NCBI GenBank assembly: GCA_001544655.2
Contig: FCOD02000004.1
Coordinates: 124,001-188,000, forward strand
From: Caballeronia turbans
Lineage (GTDB): Bacteria > Pseudomonadota > Gammaproteobacteria > Burkholderiales > Burkholderiaceae
DNA: 64,000 bases
Direction: 5' to 3'
Shown here: positions 53,506 through 62,172 of the stretch, piece by piece
How the letters are laid out: each line of letters opens with the position of its first letter
Numbering within the stretch: position 1 is the stretch's first letter
Notes under the pieces: generated by a model
Told to the model about the DNA's origin: nothing
Seen by the model: the letters and a program-made list of their open reading frames with translations, nothing else
Databases searched by the model: none
Position numbers and translations under genes: made by a program

Positions 53506-54332
53506 CGCTTGCGCTCCATCGGCTCGCCCAGGACGAACGCGCCGCCCTGGAAGCGCTGCGCGGGGTCGTCGCGCTCGGCGGTCGGTCGGGTCACCGGAAA
53601 GAGCCCGTCGAACTTCGCGGAGCTGTCCTTCGGATTGAAGCCGAGGAAACCGGCCTTCGAGTTGTCCCACCACTTCACCGGATTGTCGGACGCGCCATAC
53701 ACCACGGCATGTCCGACGCGGTTCGTGAACAGCGAGCAGCGCACGAGCTCGATGAAATCGCGGTAGCTCAAATAAGTGACGAGCATGCGCGGATTCTTCG
53801 GCTCCTCGAACGACGAACCGATGCGCAGGTTCACCGTCTCGATGCCGAAGCGGTCGAAGTAATAGCGCGACAGCGATTCGCCGAAGCACTTCGTCACGCC
53901 GTAGAGGCTGTCCGGACGATGCGGCGCATCCGCGTCGAGCACTTCGGTGACCGGATGAAAGCCGATTGCATGGTTCGAGCTCGCGAACACGATGCGCTTC
54001 ACGCCATGACGGCGCGCCGCTTCATAGATGTTGTACGTGCCGCGGATATTCGCCTCGATCAGATCATCGAACGGTGCGTCGATCGAAATGCCGCCGAGAT
54101 GCACGACCGCATCCACGCCTTCGACGAGTTGCATCACCTTCTCGCGATCCGCGAGATCGACGGCGCTGATTTCTTCATGGCTCGCCGCGTCGTCGAGCGG
54201 CGCGATGTCGGAGAGCCGCACGATGTCGGCCCATTGCGCAAGCGCTGCGCGCAACTGACGACCCAGATTGCCGGCGGCGCCGGTCAAAAGCAGGCGCTTG
54301 AACGGTTTGCCCGCTGCGTTTGGCTGATTCAT
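53502..54332 (-). CDS. udh: Uronate dehydrogenase
   Basis: A 276-residue SDR of the uronate dehydrogenase family: LLLTGAAGNLGRQLRAAL, VVHLGGISIDAPFDDLIEAN, FASSNHAIGFHPVTEVLDAD, SLYGVTKCFGE (Tyr-x3-Lys) and SFEEPKNPRMLVTYLSY. It oxidises galacturonate or glucuronate to the lactone with NAD+. The adjacent lactonase, hexuronate-type MFS carrier and LacI regulator make the role clear. The promoter carries a GAAAACGTTTTC palindrome at 54378-54391. Confidence 0.88.
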   Translation of the reverse strand: MNQPNAAGKPFKRLLLTGAAGNLGRQLRAALAQWADIVRLSDIAPLDDAASHEEISAVDLADREKVMQLVEGVDAVVHLGGISIDAPFDDLIEANIRGTYNIYEAARRHGVKRIVFASSNHAIGFHPVTEVLDADAPHRPDSLYGVTKCFGESLSRYYFDRFGIETVNLRIGSSFEEPKNPRMLVTYLSYRDFIELVRCSLFTNRVGHAVVYGASDNPVKWWDNSKAGFLGFNPKDSSAKFDGLFPVTRPTAERDDPAQRFQGGAFVLGEPMERKR

Positions 54333-54377
54333 CGAGACTCCTGTTTGATACGTTTAATGCGTCGAAGGAAATATTTG

Positions 54378-54391
54378 AGAAAACGTTTTCT
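54378..54391. promoter_or_regulatory. LacI-type operator AGAAAACGTTTTCT at udh
   Basis: A perfect 14-bp palindrome with a central CG, the classic form for LacI/GalR operators. It lies 46 bases upstream of the udh start, between udh and the divergent LacI gene. Similar sites occur at 54512 and 57010. Confidence 0.75.
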
Positions 54392-54511
54392 GGACTATAG
54401 CGGCGGCATGGAGCGGGCGTCAATTGACGCTTGGCATTCAAAACTCCGCATGCAAAATGCAGAAGCAACGTCATTGTTTCCCAAATTTCTGCGACAATCC
54501 GTAAACATTGC

Positions 54512-54523
54512 GAAAACGTTACC
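54512..54523. promoter_or_regulatory. Imperfect LacI-type operator before the regulator gene
   Basis: GAAAACGTTACC matches the left three quarters of the GAAAACGTTTTC palindrome and ends 7 bases before the LacI start codon, a position suited to autorepression. Its centre is about 133 bases from the first site, so looping between two dimers is possible. Confidence 0.5.
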
Positions 54524-54529
54524 TTCCGA

Positions 54530-55528
54530 ATGAAAAAAATTTCCCCGACCATTCGCGACGTCGCCGCCGCAGCCGGCGTATCCGTCGCGACGGTGTCCAA
54601 GTACATCAACGGCGCACAACGCTTTTCCGCGCCGGTCGAAGCCCGGCTCAAGGAAGCGATCGATACGCTCGGCTACCGGTCGAACCCGCTCGCGCGCTCG
54701 ATGATCACGGGCAAGACACGCACCATCGGCATCACGATCCTCGACATCAGCAACCCGCACTTCACCAACGTCGTTAAGGGCGCGAACCGGATCGCGCTCC
54801 GGCACGACTACACGCTGCTGCTCGTCGATATCGACGAGAACCAGGCGCGCGAGCGTCCGCTCATCGAAGCCCTCGCGCAGCGCGTCGACGGGCTGCTCGT
54901 GAGCTCGCGTCTCGCCGATGAAAACGCGCAATGGATGCTCGATCTCGACAAGCCCGTCGTACTGCTGCGCAATGCCGAGCTGCCGATTCCGAGCGTCGGC
55001 ATCAACAGCCGCCTCGCAACCTATATGCTCGCGCGCCATCTGCTCGATCTCGGGCATCGGCGTATCGCGTATCTCGGTTTCGAGCATGCGCGCATCAACG
55101 ATGAGCGGATTCGCGGCGCACGCGAATGTCTCGCCGAAGCGGGCCTCGAACTCGACATCTACGAGGCGCACGCGCCGACTTCGCTCGCGGGCGAACAGGC
55201 CTGCTCGCGCGTGATGCTCGGACCGAAGCGGCCGCAGGCGGTGATCTGCTACAACGACCTGATCGCGCTCGGCTTCATGAAGGAAGCCGCGTCGCTCGGC
55301 ATTCGCGTGCCGCAGGACGTGTCCGTGACCGGCATCGACAACGTGCCTTACGGCGCGTACGCCGCTCCGGGTCTCACCACTGTCGACATTCAAAGCGAAA
55401 AGATGGGCGAACTCGCGATGCAGAAGCTCATCGACGCCCTCGCCGGTCATCCCGATCCCGGCAACTCCATGTTCGAGCCGCGGCTCATCGTGCGTGAATC
55501 GACCGCCGCGGTTGCCGCAGTTGCGTAA
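54530..55528 (+). CDS. LacI family transcriptional regulator of the uronate module
   Basis: A 332-residue LacI protein: HTH ISPTIRDVAAAAGVSVATVS and hinge YINGAQRFSAPVEARLKEAI, then a periplasmic-binding-like effector domain (TIGITILDISNPHFTNVV, GHRRIAYLGFEHARINDERI, DVSVTGIDNVPYGAYAAPGL). It is divergent from udh, and palindromes with central CG lie at udh, before its own start and before the MFS gene 55603, so a three-site regulon is likely. The inducer is probably a uronate or aldarate. ATG 54530 starts right at the HTH. Confidence 0.88.
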   Translation: MKKISPTIRDVAAAAGVSVATVSKYINGAQRFSAPVEARLKEAIDTLGYRSNPLARSMITGKTRTIGITILDISNPHFTNVVKGANRIALRHDYTLLLVDIDENQARERPLIEALAQRVDGLLVSSRLADENAQWMLDLDKPVVLLRNAELPIPSVGINSRLATYMLARHLLDLGHRRIAYLGFEHARINDERIRGARECLAEAGLELDIYEAHAPTSLAGEQACSRVMLGPKRPQAVICYNDLIALGFMKEAASLGIRVPQDVSVTGIDNVPYGAYAAPGLTTVDIQSEKMGELAMQKLIDALAGHPDPGNSMFEPRLIVRESTAAVAAVA

Positions 55529-55531
55529 AGC

Positions 55532-55574
55532 GCGCCGCGCCGCCTGCAGGTCGTGAGCGCTGGCGGCGCGGCGC
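55532..55574. terminator. Long GC hairpin between convergent LacI and MFS genes
   Basis: GCGCCGCGCCGCC at 55532-55544 is fully complementary to GGCGGCGCGGCGC at 55562-55574, a 13-bp stem with a 17-base loop. It lies 4 bases after the LacI stop and 29 bases from the MFS stop. No T-run follows, so it may need Rho or act by stabilising the 3' ends. Confidence 0.6.
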
Positions 55575-55602
55575 ATGGTGATGCGTTTGCGGTCGACGCG
55601 TA

Positions 55603-56892
55603 TTACGCTTCGAGCTTCGCCGGCGTCATCTTCGGCGTGAGCATGTGCATGATCGCGAAGGCGATCAGATACGCCGATGCGCCGATCGCGAACAGCACCC
55701 AGTAGTGACCCGTGCGTTGCAGAACCTGGCCGATCACTTCCGAGAACAGCACGCCGCCGATCGAACCGGCCATGCCGCCGATACCGACCACCGCGCCCAC
55801 CGCACGACGCGGGAACAGGTCCGATGCCGTCGTGAAGAGGTTCGCCGACCAGCCCTGATGCGCGGCCGCCGCGAGACCGACGATCGCCACTGCGACCCAC
55901 AAATTATCGGCCTGCGATACGAACGCGATCGGCAGCACGGCGCATGCGCAGATCAGCATCGCGGTCTTGCGCGCCGCATTCACGGTCCAGCCCGCACGCA
56001 GCAGCGCCGATGAAATCCACCCGCCGCCGATACTGCCGACCGTGGTGATCGCGTAGATCACGACGAGCGGCAAGCCGATGTGCTGCATATCCATGCCGCG
56101 CGACTCGTTGAGCCACTTCGGCAGCCAGAACAGATAGAACCACCATACCGGGTCCGTCAGGAACTTGCCGACGATGAACGCCCACGTCTCGCGCTTCTTG
56201 ATGAGCACCTTGAAGCCGGGCGCGCCTGCCTTCGCGTGGGCGGCATCGGCGGCACGGGTTTCATCGCCTTCGTTCGCGAGATCGTCCTCATGCGCGCTGC
56301 CGTCCGGCTGGCGGTACATGAAGAACCACACGACGAGCCACACAAGACCAATTGCGCCGACGATCACGAATGCCGCGCGCCAGCCGAAGGCCACCGCGAT
56401 GGCCGGAATGAGCGCCGGTGCGAACACCGCACCGATATTCGCGCCTGAATTAAAAATGCCCGTTGCGAGCGCGCGTTCACGGCGCGGGAACCACTCGGCG
56501 GTCGTCTTGATGGCGGCCGGGAAGTTGCCGCCCTCGCCGATGCCGAGCAGCGCACGGACCATCGCGAAGCCCATCACGGAGCCGACGGCCGCATGCAGCA
56601 TCGCGGCGATGCTCCATACGAACATCGCGAGCGCGTAGGAGATGCGCGTGCCGAGCCAGTCGACGATGCGCCCGAAGCAAAGCAGACCGACCGCGTAGAA
56701 CGCCGAGAACGCGATCACGATGCGGCCGTACTGCACCTGCGTCCAGCCGATGTCGTGCTGCAGCATCGGGGCAAGCAGACCGAGGATCTGCCGGTCCATG
56801 TAGTTGATGACCGTGGCAAAGAAGAGCAGCGCGCACACGGTCCAGCGATAGCGGCTGGCGGTACGCACGACGCCGGCAACGACAGTGTTCAT
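55603..56892 (-). CDS. MFS transporter, hexuronate transporter (ExuT)-like
   Basis: A 429-residue 12-helix protein of the ACS family with ExuT-type features: RWTVCALLFFATVINYMDRQ in helix 1, LLGIGEGGNFPAAIKTTAEW and FPRRERALATGIFNSGANIG, and WLPKWLNESRGMD in the middle. It imports glucuronate or galacturonate by proton symport. ATG 56892 has GGAGA 6 bases upstream. A LacI-type operator centred at 57015-57016 lies about 120 bases before it. It supplies the substrate for udh. Confidence 0.86.
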   Translation of the reverse strand: MNTVVAGVVRTASRYRWTVCALLFFATVINYMDRQILGLLAPMLQHDIGWTQVQYGRIVIAFSAFYAVGLLCFGRIVDWLGTRISYALAMFVWSIAAMLHAAVGSVMGFAMVRALLGIGEGGNFPAAIKTTAEWFPRRERALATGIFNSGANIGAVFAPALIPAIAVAFGWRAAFVIVGAIGLVWLVVWFFMYRQPDGSAHEDDLANEGDETRAADAAHAKAGAPGFKVLIKKRETWAFIVGKFLTDPVWWFYLFWLPKWLNESRGMDMQHIGLPLVVIYAITTVGSIGGGWISSALLRAGWTVNAARKTAMLICACAVLPIAFVSQADNLWVAVAIVGLAAAAHQGWSANLFTTASDLFPRRAVGAVVGIGGMAGSIGGVLFSEVIGQVLQRTGHYWVLFAIGASAYLIAFAIMHMLTPKMTPAKLEA

Positions 56893-57009
56893 GAATGTCT
56901 CCGGACGCGGCGGCGCTCGTCGTGCCGCGTTCTTTGTTGGATGAGCGGCGACGAGCGCCGGGGCGATGGCCTGCATCGGTGGTCGAGCAGTACGCTAGCC
57001 TTGGATTGG

Positions 57010-57022
57010 GAAAACGTTTTTC
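57010..57022. promoter_or_regulatory. LacI-type operator GAAAACGTTTTTC before the hexuronate transporter
   Basis: The core AAAACGTTTT at 57011-57020 is a perfect 10-bp palindrome with central CG, as in the udh operator, with G before it and TC after it. It lies in the only upstream region of the MFS gene, tying it to the LacI at 54530. Confidence 0.65.
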
Positions 57023-57202
57023 GAAGGATAGTGGTTTGGTGCGCGTCTGGCTATCCTGGTATTTGCCCTAGTTCGCTCTGAAACGCCGTTATTCCGCCGC
57101 TCAGTGGACCATTCCGGCGCATGAATTCATAACCAACCAGCAGTTAATCGTTTTCTGCGGCGTCGTCCTAACCTCCCGCGGCCCGCGTTTCGTGCGAGCG
57201 GC

Positions 57203-57439
57203 ATGCAGCGTTCTGAATGCACCTCTGCGTTTTGCATGTCGCCTCATGCATTCAAAATGCCGCCGCCGGCTCCTGCACTTGTACCGATACTGCTGATGGC
57301 ATCGGCGATCGTCGCGGCAGCGCGCCCGCTCGGCGATCTGCTCGGCGATCTGCTCGGCGAACCGCTCGGCGCGCGCGAAGCTATCGCGATGGCGCTCGCG
57401 CTGTCGGGTGTCGCGCTCGCCATGAGGCAACGCCGCTAG
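57203..57439 (+). pseudogene. DMT/EamA transporter C-terminal remnant
   Basis: The frame ends LGEPLGAREAIAMALALSGVALAMRQRR, which matches the last helix region of EamA-type drug/metabolite transporters (the usual form is GEPLxxxQxxGAxLIxxGVxL). Before it is ALVPILLMASAIVAAARPLG and a 12-base tandem repeat that inserts extra LLGD units. Everything upstream is unrelated, so only about 55 residues of a 290-residue family remain. I read it as a remnant with repeat expansion; chance resemblance cannot be excluded. Confidence 0.45.
57329..57371 (+). repeat. 12-bp tandem repeat, about 3.5 copies
   Basis: CTCGGCGATCTG at 57329-57340 and 57341-57352, CTCGGCGAACCG at 57353-57364, and CTCGGCG at 57365-57371. 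It encodes LGDLLGDLLGEPLG within the transporter remnant, so it adds four residues per copy. Slippage of such repeats changes length without shifting frame. Confidence 0.75.
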
Positions 57440-57459
57440 CGCACGGCGCAATCGACAAT

Positions 57460-57487
57460 TAAAGAATTGGCAAGAATGTGCCGATAA
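57460..57487 (+). promoter_or_regulatory. Sigma-28 (FliA) promoter of the chemoreceptor gene
   Basis: TAAAG at 57460-57464, a 15-base spacer and GCCGATAA at 57480-57487 match the FliA consensus TAAA-N15-GCCGATAA exactly. It lies 35 bases before ATG 57523 of the chemoreceptor. This places the gene in the late flagellar/chemotaxis regulon and rules out the upstream GTG at 57478, which is inside the -10 element. Confidence 0.9.
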
Positions 57488-57522
57488 GGGTTATTACAAC
57501 TCTTATCGTTCTGTCATTCCCC

Positions 57523-59478
57523 ATGCTTCGCAAAACGCTGGCCCGCATGAACGTCGGGACCAAATTCGCCGTGCTCGCCTGCGCGCTCACGGCAGTCGTC
57601 GTTGCCTTTTTTACTGTCGCCGTCACCCGAAGCGCGGGCGAGCAAGTCGACGCGCACGCGCTCGCACGCGTCGAAAGCGAGAATCGCTCGATCGCGACGA
57701 TGATCGGACTGTTCGACAAAGCCGTGAGCGCCGAAGTCACGCGCTTCATGACGATCTTCGCGCACCGCCTGCCCGCAACGTTCACGCTCGATGAAACGCG
57801 TACCGTGGACATCGGCGGTGTCGCGACGCCGGTCTTCCTCGCGGGCGACAAGCCGCTGAACAACGACTTCGCGATCCCCGACGCTTTCCTCGAGGAAAGC
57901 GGCGCGATCGCGACGATCTTCGCCCGCACCGGCGACGATTTCGTGCGCGTGACGACGTCGCTCAAGAAGCAGGACGGCACCCGCGCGATCGGCACGCTGC
58001 TCGACCGCAAGGGCCCCGCGTACGCACCGATGATCGCGGGCAAACCGTATATCGGCGTGGCGACGCTCTTCGGCAAGCAGTACATCACCGAGTACAAGCC
58101 CGTCACCGATGCATCGGGCAGCGTGATCGGCGCGCTCTTCGTGGGTGTGGACGTGACATCCGAATTCGCCGCGTTGCAGGACACGATCGCGAAGCTCGTG
58201 ATCGGCACGAGCGGCTATCACTTCGTCGTGGATGCCTCGAATGGAGCGACTCGCGGCAAGCTGCTCGTGCATCCCGGCGCGAAAGGCGAACTGGCCGATG
58301 AGCGCCTCGCACCCTTCAGGCAGATGCTCGATTCGCACGAAGGCAGGCTCATATTCGACGGCGCCGACATCGCGGGCGCGGATGCGCGCGTGCACGCCGG
58401 CACGAAGGAAATCGTCTACATGACGGTGCCGCAGTGGCAATGGATGATCGGCGGCATCGCATATCGCGACGAACTGCTCGCGGATGTACACGCTAGCCGC
58501 AACCACTTCCTGATGCTCGGTCTCGTCGTGGTGGCGCTGCTCGTCGGCGTGCTGCTCCATGCGGTCGCCAAGCTCGTGGGCAGGCCCATCGACGACGTGA
58601 CGCGCGCCTCTGAGCGCATCGCCGCGGGTGATCTCACCGTGCGCATCGACAGCACACGCGAGGACGATATCGGCCGCCTGATGCGTGCGATCGATGGCAT
58701 TGCGCGCGGCCTCGCGGGGATCGTCGCGCAAGTGCGCAGCGCATCGGCGGACATGAACGAAGGCACGGCGCGCATCGCGTCGGGCAGCAGCGATATCGCG
58801 ACGCGCATCGCCACACAAGCGGCGAGTGTCGAAGAAACCGCCGCGAGCATGGAAGAAATCACGAGCACCGTGCAGCAGAATGCGGCAAACACGGCGCAGG
58901 CGGGCGCGCTCGTCGCATCGGCTTCCGATGCGGCGCGCGCCGGCGGTCATGCGGTAGGACGCGTCGTGGAAACGATGGGCGAGATCGATGCATCGGCACG
59001 ACGCATCGCCGATATCACCGCGACCATTGAAGGCATCGCGTTCCAGACGAACATCCTGGCTTTGAACGCCGCCGTCGAAGCGGCGCGCGCGGGCGAGCAT
59101 GGAAAGGGCTTTGCGGTCGTCGCATCGGAAGTGCGCGCGCTCGCTCAACGCAGTGCGGGCGCCGTGAAGGAGATCGAAGTGCTGATCGCCGAATCGGCCG
59201 AGAAGGTCTCGCGCGGTTACAAGATCGCCGAGGAAGCCAGCAGCACGATGGGCGGCATCGTCGAGCGCGTCTCGCGCGTGAACGCGATCGTCGATGAAAT
59301 CGGCGTGGCGTCGCGCGAACAGGCGTCGGGCATCGAGCAGGTGAACAGCGCGGTCATGCTGATCGGCGAAGCGACGCAGCAGAACGCCGCGCTCGTGGGC
59401 GAAGCGGAACACTCCACGGCCGAACTGCGCGATCAGGCCGAGCGCCTCGCGCACGCCGTCAGCATGTTTCGTGTCTGA
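57523..59478 (+). CDS. Methyl-accepting chemotaxis protein with Cache sensor domain
   Basis: A 651-residue receptor: TM1 at about residues 10-35, a periplasmic double-Cache-like sensor (Cache3/Cache2 type) to about 325, TM2 at about 328-350, HAMP ([20 protein letters not shown]), and a signalling hairpin with the conserved tip [40 protein letters not shown]. Methylation helices flank the tip. The C-terminus lacks the NWETF-type CheR-tethering peptide. It senses an unknown small carboxylate or amino-acid-like ligand; the uronate module next door is a tempting but unproved link. Confidence 0.92.
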   Translation: MLRKTLARMNVGTKFAVLACALTAVVVAFFTVAVTRSAGEQVDAHALARVESENRSIATMIGLFDKAVSAEVTRFMTIFAHRLPATFTLDETRTVDIGGVATPVFLAGDKPLNNDFAIPDAFLEESGAIATIFARTGDDFVRVTTSLKKQDGTRAIGTLLDRKGPAYAPMIAGKPYIGVATLFGKQYITEYKPVTDASGSVIGALFVGVDVTSEFAALQDTIAKLVIGTSGYHFVVDASNGATRGKLLVHPGAKGELADERLAPFRQMLDSHEGRLIFDGADIAGADARVHAGTKEIVYMTVPQWQWMIGGIAYRDELLADVHASRNHFLMLGLVVVALLVGVLLHAVAKLVGRPIDDVTRASERIAAGDLTVRIDSTREDDIGRLMRAIDGIARGLAGIVAQVRSASADMNEGTARIASGSSDIATRIATQAASVEETAASMEEITSTVQQNAANTAQAGALVASASDAARAGGHAVGRVVETMGEIDASARRIADITATIEGIAFQTNILALNAAVEAARAGEHGKGFAVVASEVRALAQRSAGAVKEIEVLIAESAEKVSRGYKIAEEASSTMGGIVERVSRVNAIVDEIGVASREQASGIEQVNSAVMLIGEATQQNAALVGEAEHSTAELRDQAERLAHAVSMFRV

Positions 59479-59554
59479 GTCATCGACGATTGAAAGCGGC
59501 TTATGAGGATGTGGCGCGTCGTCCCGCACTCGCATGCTTACCGCAATCGCGGCG

Positions 59555-59863
59555 TCAGATCTCGATGAAAATGCGCCCGCCCTCGACTTTCGCGGGATAC
59601 GTCTGCAATTTTTCGCAAACGGGCGCGCACAGCGGCCGGCCATCGCGGATATCGAAGCGTCCGTTGTGCTTCGGACATTCGATGACGTGGTCCATCACGA
59701 AACCTTCGCTCAGATGGACGTGCTCGTGCGTGCATAGGCCGTCGCTGGCGTACACGGCATCGTTCACGCGATAGATTGCGAAGGTGCGGCCATCGTGATC
59801 GAAGCGCATCACGTCTTCATCTTCGATATCGTCCATCGCGGCTGCATCGATCCATTGGGGCAT
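59555..59863 (-). CDS. mocE: MocE-family Rieske-type 2Fe-2S ferredoxin
   Basis: A 102-residue ferredoxin with the Rieske cluster ligands Cys44-x-His46 (GLCTHEHVHL) and Cys63-x2-His66 (IECPKHNGRF). It matches the MocE type of rhizopine catabolism, which passes electrons to the MocD oxygenase. It lies 30 bases after the MocD-like gene in the same direction. A ferredoxin reductase (MocF) is not found in the window, so one must come from elsewhere. Confidence 0.75.
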   Translation of the reverse strand: MPQWIDAAAMDDIEDEDVMRFDHDGRTFAIYRVNDAVYASDGLCTHEHVHLSEGFVMDHVIECPKHNGRFDIRDGRPLCAPVCEKLQTYPAKVEGGRIFIEI

Positions 59864-59893
59864 GGCGAGTCGTCTCCTTTCTCTTGAAGTCGC

Positions 59894-60973
59894 TTATGTC
59901 TGCGTCGCGGCGGGCACGGGCCGCTCGACGTGATACGACGGGTCGCGCCGCTGGCGCGCGAGCGCCGGAATGATCTCCGCGTAGGCCGCGATCGTGCTCG
60001 TATAGGGTGGCGGCATGTCGTGCTTCACCGTCTCGTGCAGTCGCGGCAGCGCGTGATAAGGCACCATCGGAAACATGTGATGTTCGACGTGATAGTTCAT
60101 GTTCAGATATAGGAACCGGAACACGGGATTCATCATCACTGTGCGACAGTTCTTGCGATGATCGAGCACGTTCTCGGGCATGCCCGCATGCTGCGTGAGA
60201 CCGAAGAAGAGATAAAGCCATGCGCCGTAGAGGCTCGGCAAGCCGATATAGAGCAGCGGCAAGATGGAATGGAACACGAGGCAAGCACCTGTTACCACGG
60301 CATAGATTGCGAGCGTGATACGCGCCTCCAGAATCGCCTTCGCCCATTCCGACTTCGGCACGTAGGTCTTTTCTTCTTCACCGATATTGCCGAACGCGGA
60401 CGAGATGATCTTCGGCACTTCGGACGCAGCATGCTTCAGCGCAAACACATTCAACGCGAGACTTAGCCAGTCCGTGGGTAGCGGCACTGCAATCTCTCGA
60501 TCGCGCCCGACGACGAGCGTATCCGTGTGATGCCGCGCGTGGCTCCACCGCCAGATCGTCGGGCGGCGAAACACCTGAAACGACGCGACCTGATAAAGAA
60601 TCTTGTTCATCCACGATGTCTTGAATGCGGTGCCGTGACCGCTTTCGTGCCAGCGCGAATCCGCGGGACTGCAGTACAGCGTGCCGTAGAGCAAAAACGC
60701 CGGAATCGCCCAGAGCGAATGCGCGCGCCACGCGAACCATGCAAGGACGCCGCTCGCGATGATCGCGGCATACCAGAGCAACGTATCGCGGATAGCGCGC
60801 GCGTCACCGCGCTGCATGAGGCTTTTCATCACGGATCGAGGCACCGCGCACTTGTACCACTCCGCATTGACGAGACCCGCCGCTCTAGCACGCTCGCCAG
60901 CGCCGCCGATCAACCGGTAATCGCGATAGTCGTTCCGCGCGCCTGCGCAATCCGATTGCCCGGTTTCCATCAT
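59894..60973 (-). CDS. mocD: MocD-like membrane di-iron oxygenase (fatty acid desaturase family)
   Basis: A 359-residue membrane protein with the three His boxes of the desaturase/hydroxylase fold: HESGH at 109-113, HARHH at 145-149 and HVEHH at 295-299, and about four to six hydrophobic stretches. With the ferredoxin gene downstream, it fits MocD, the oxygenase that O-demethylates 3-O-methyl-scyllo-inosamine. ATG 60973 or 60970 follows GAGGTGA. Other desaturase/hydroxylase roles are possible, since the family is broad. Confidence 0.72.
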   Translation of the reverse strand: MMETGQSDCAGARNDYRDYRLIGGAGERARAAGLVNAEWYKCAVPRSVMKSLMQRGDARAIRDTLLWYAAIIASGVLAWFAWRAHSLWAIPAFLLYGTLYCSPADSRWHESGHGTAFKTSWMNKILYQVASFQVFRRPTIWRWSHARHHTDTLVVGRDREIAVPLPTDWLSLALNVFALKHAASEVPKIISSAFGNIGEEEKTYVPKSEWAKAILEARITLAIYAVVTGACLVFHSILPLLYIGLPSLYGAWLYLFFGLTQHAGMPENVLDHRKNCRTVMMNPVFRFLYLNMNYHVEHHMFPMVPYHALPRLHETVKHDMPPPYTSTIAAYAEIIPALARQRRDPSYHVERPVPAATQT

Positions 60974-61096
60974 GTCACCTCATCCGATGATTGAAACTAC
61001 ATCATTCATTATTTTCGAGTCGATGATAGGAGCGGACGCGTTCATTGTGCAACGTTCAGGCGCATTTGCTATCTTTACGCATCATCGCGCGATTTT

Positions 61097-61111
61097 GAAA
61101 TCCATCATTTC
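61097..61111. promoter_or_regulatory. Inverted repeat GAAAT-N5-ATTTC before the LacI regulator
   Basis: Arms GAAAT at 61097-61101 and ATTTC at 61107-61111. It ends 8 bases before ATG 61120 and could be an autoregulatory site. A related stretch, GATGATTGAAACTACATCAT, occurs at about 60976-60995 next to the MocD-like start. It lacks the central CG typical of LacI operators, so confidence is low. Confidence 0.35.
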
Positions 61112-61119
61112 CATCAAAG

Positions 61120-62172
61120 ATGAGCAAGCGTCCCACTCTTCAGTCCGTGGCCGACGCTGCGGGCGTGAGCCCCGCAACGGTCGATCGCGTGTTCAATGGC
61201 CGCATCAGCGTGCGCGAGGGTACTGCGTTACGTGTGATCGAAGCGGCCGAGCGCATCGGCTATCACGGCGCGGGATTGATGCGCGAGCGCCTGCGCGCGA
61301 AGCGCGGCGAGCGTCATGAACGCTACACGTTAGGTTTTTGCCTGCAAAAACGTGCCGATCCGTTCTATCAGACGTTCGCGCGCATTCTCAACGATGCGGC
61401 CGCGCGTCACGAACCCGAGCATTGCACCGCCATCATCGAGTACATGGATGAACTGGACCCGGCTTCCATCGCGCGCACGCTGCTTTCGCTCGGCGAGCAG
61501 GCACACGCGCTCGGCGTGGTAGCGGTGGATCATCCGCATGTGACAGCCGCCATCGAAACGCTCCACGAACAGGGAAAACCCACGGTCACGTTGTTGTCGG
61601 ACCTGAGCGCGCCCTTGCGAGCGGGCTATATCGGCGTCGATCCGCGCAAGAGCGGACGCACGGCAGCGTGGGCGGTGAGTCGTCTCACGCGTCGCGACGA
61701 AGGCACGGTCGGTGTATTCGTCGGCACACCGCGTTATCTGGGTCAGGAAAGCTGCGAGATCAGCTTTCGCTCGTATCTGCGTGAGCACGCGCCCGGATTG
61801 CGCGTGCTCGACACGCAAATCAATCTCGAAGACAAGCAACTCGCCTATGAAGCGACACTCGCGATGCTCGCGCGCCATGCCGATCTCGCCGGCCTCTATA
61901 TTCCCGGCGGGGGTGTAGGTGGCGTGATTCGCGCGCTGCGCGAAGAAGCCGCAGGACGGCGCATCGTGACGGTATGCAGCGACCTGATGCCCGACCGGTA
62001 CGAAGCGCTCGTCGAAGGTGTCATCGATCTCGTGATCGATACACCGCTTCAGCGCATCGCTCAGACCGCCGTTCAGACGATGCTGCGCAGTTTGCAGGCG
62101 CTGCCGGGGGAAGCCGCGCAAGCGAGCCAGTATCCGCTGCCGGCGCAGCTCTATACGCCGGAGAATGTCTGA
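61120..62172 (+). CDS. LacI family transcriptional regulator divergent from mocDE
   Basis: A 350-residue LacI-type protein: HTH SKRPTLQSVADAAGVSPATV and DRVFNGRISVREGTALRVIE, then a long effector domain (LGFCLQKRADPFYQTFARIL, SAPLRAGYIGVDPRKSGRTA). The DRVFNGR segment follows the HTH as in inositol- and rhizopine-type LacI regulators. Divergent placement, 146 bases from mocD, suggests it controls the oxygenase pair. The inducer is not known. Confidence 0.82.
   Translation: MSKRPTLQSVADAAGVSPATVDRVFNGRISVREGTALRVIEAAERIGYHGAGLMRERLRAKRGERHERYTLGFCLQKRADPFYQTFARILNDAAARHEPEHCTAIIEYMDELDPASIARTLLSLGEQAHALGVVAVDHPHVTAAIETLHEQGKPTVTLLSDLSAPLRAGYIGVDPRKSGRTAAWAVSRLTRRDEGTVGVFVGTPRYLGQESCEISFRSYLREHAPGLRVLDTQINLEDKQLAYEATLAMLARHADLAGLYIPGGGVGGVIRALREEAAGRRIVTVCSDLMPDRYEALVEGVIDLVIDTPLQRIAQTAVQTMLRSLQALPGEAAQASQYPLPAQLYTPENV

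Noticed and set aside
57478-57522. Upstream GTG start for the chemoreceptor
   Set aside because: The start would lie within the -10 element of the sigma-28 promoter; ATG 57523 is the better start.
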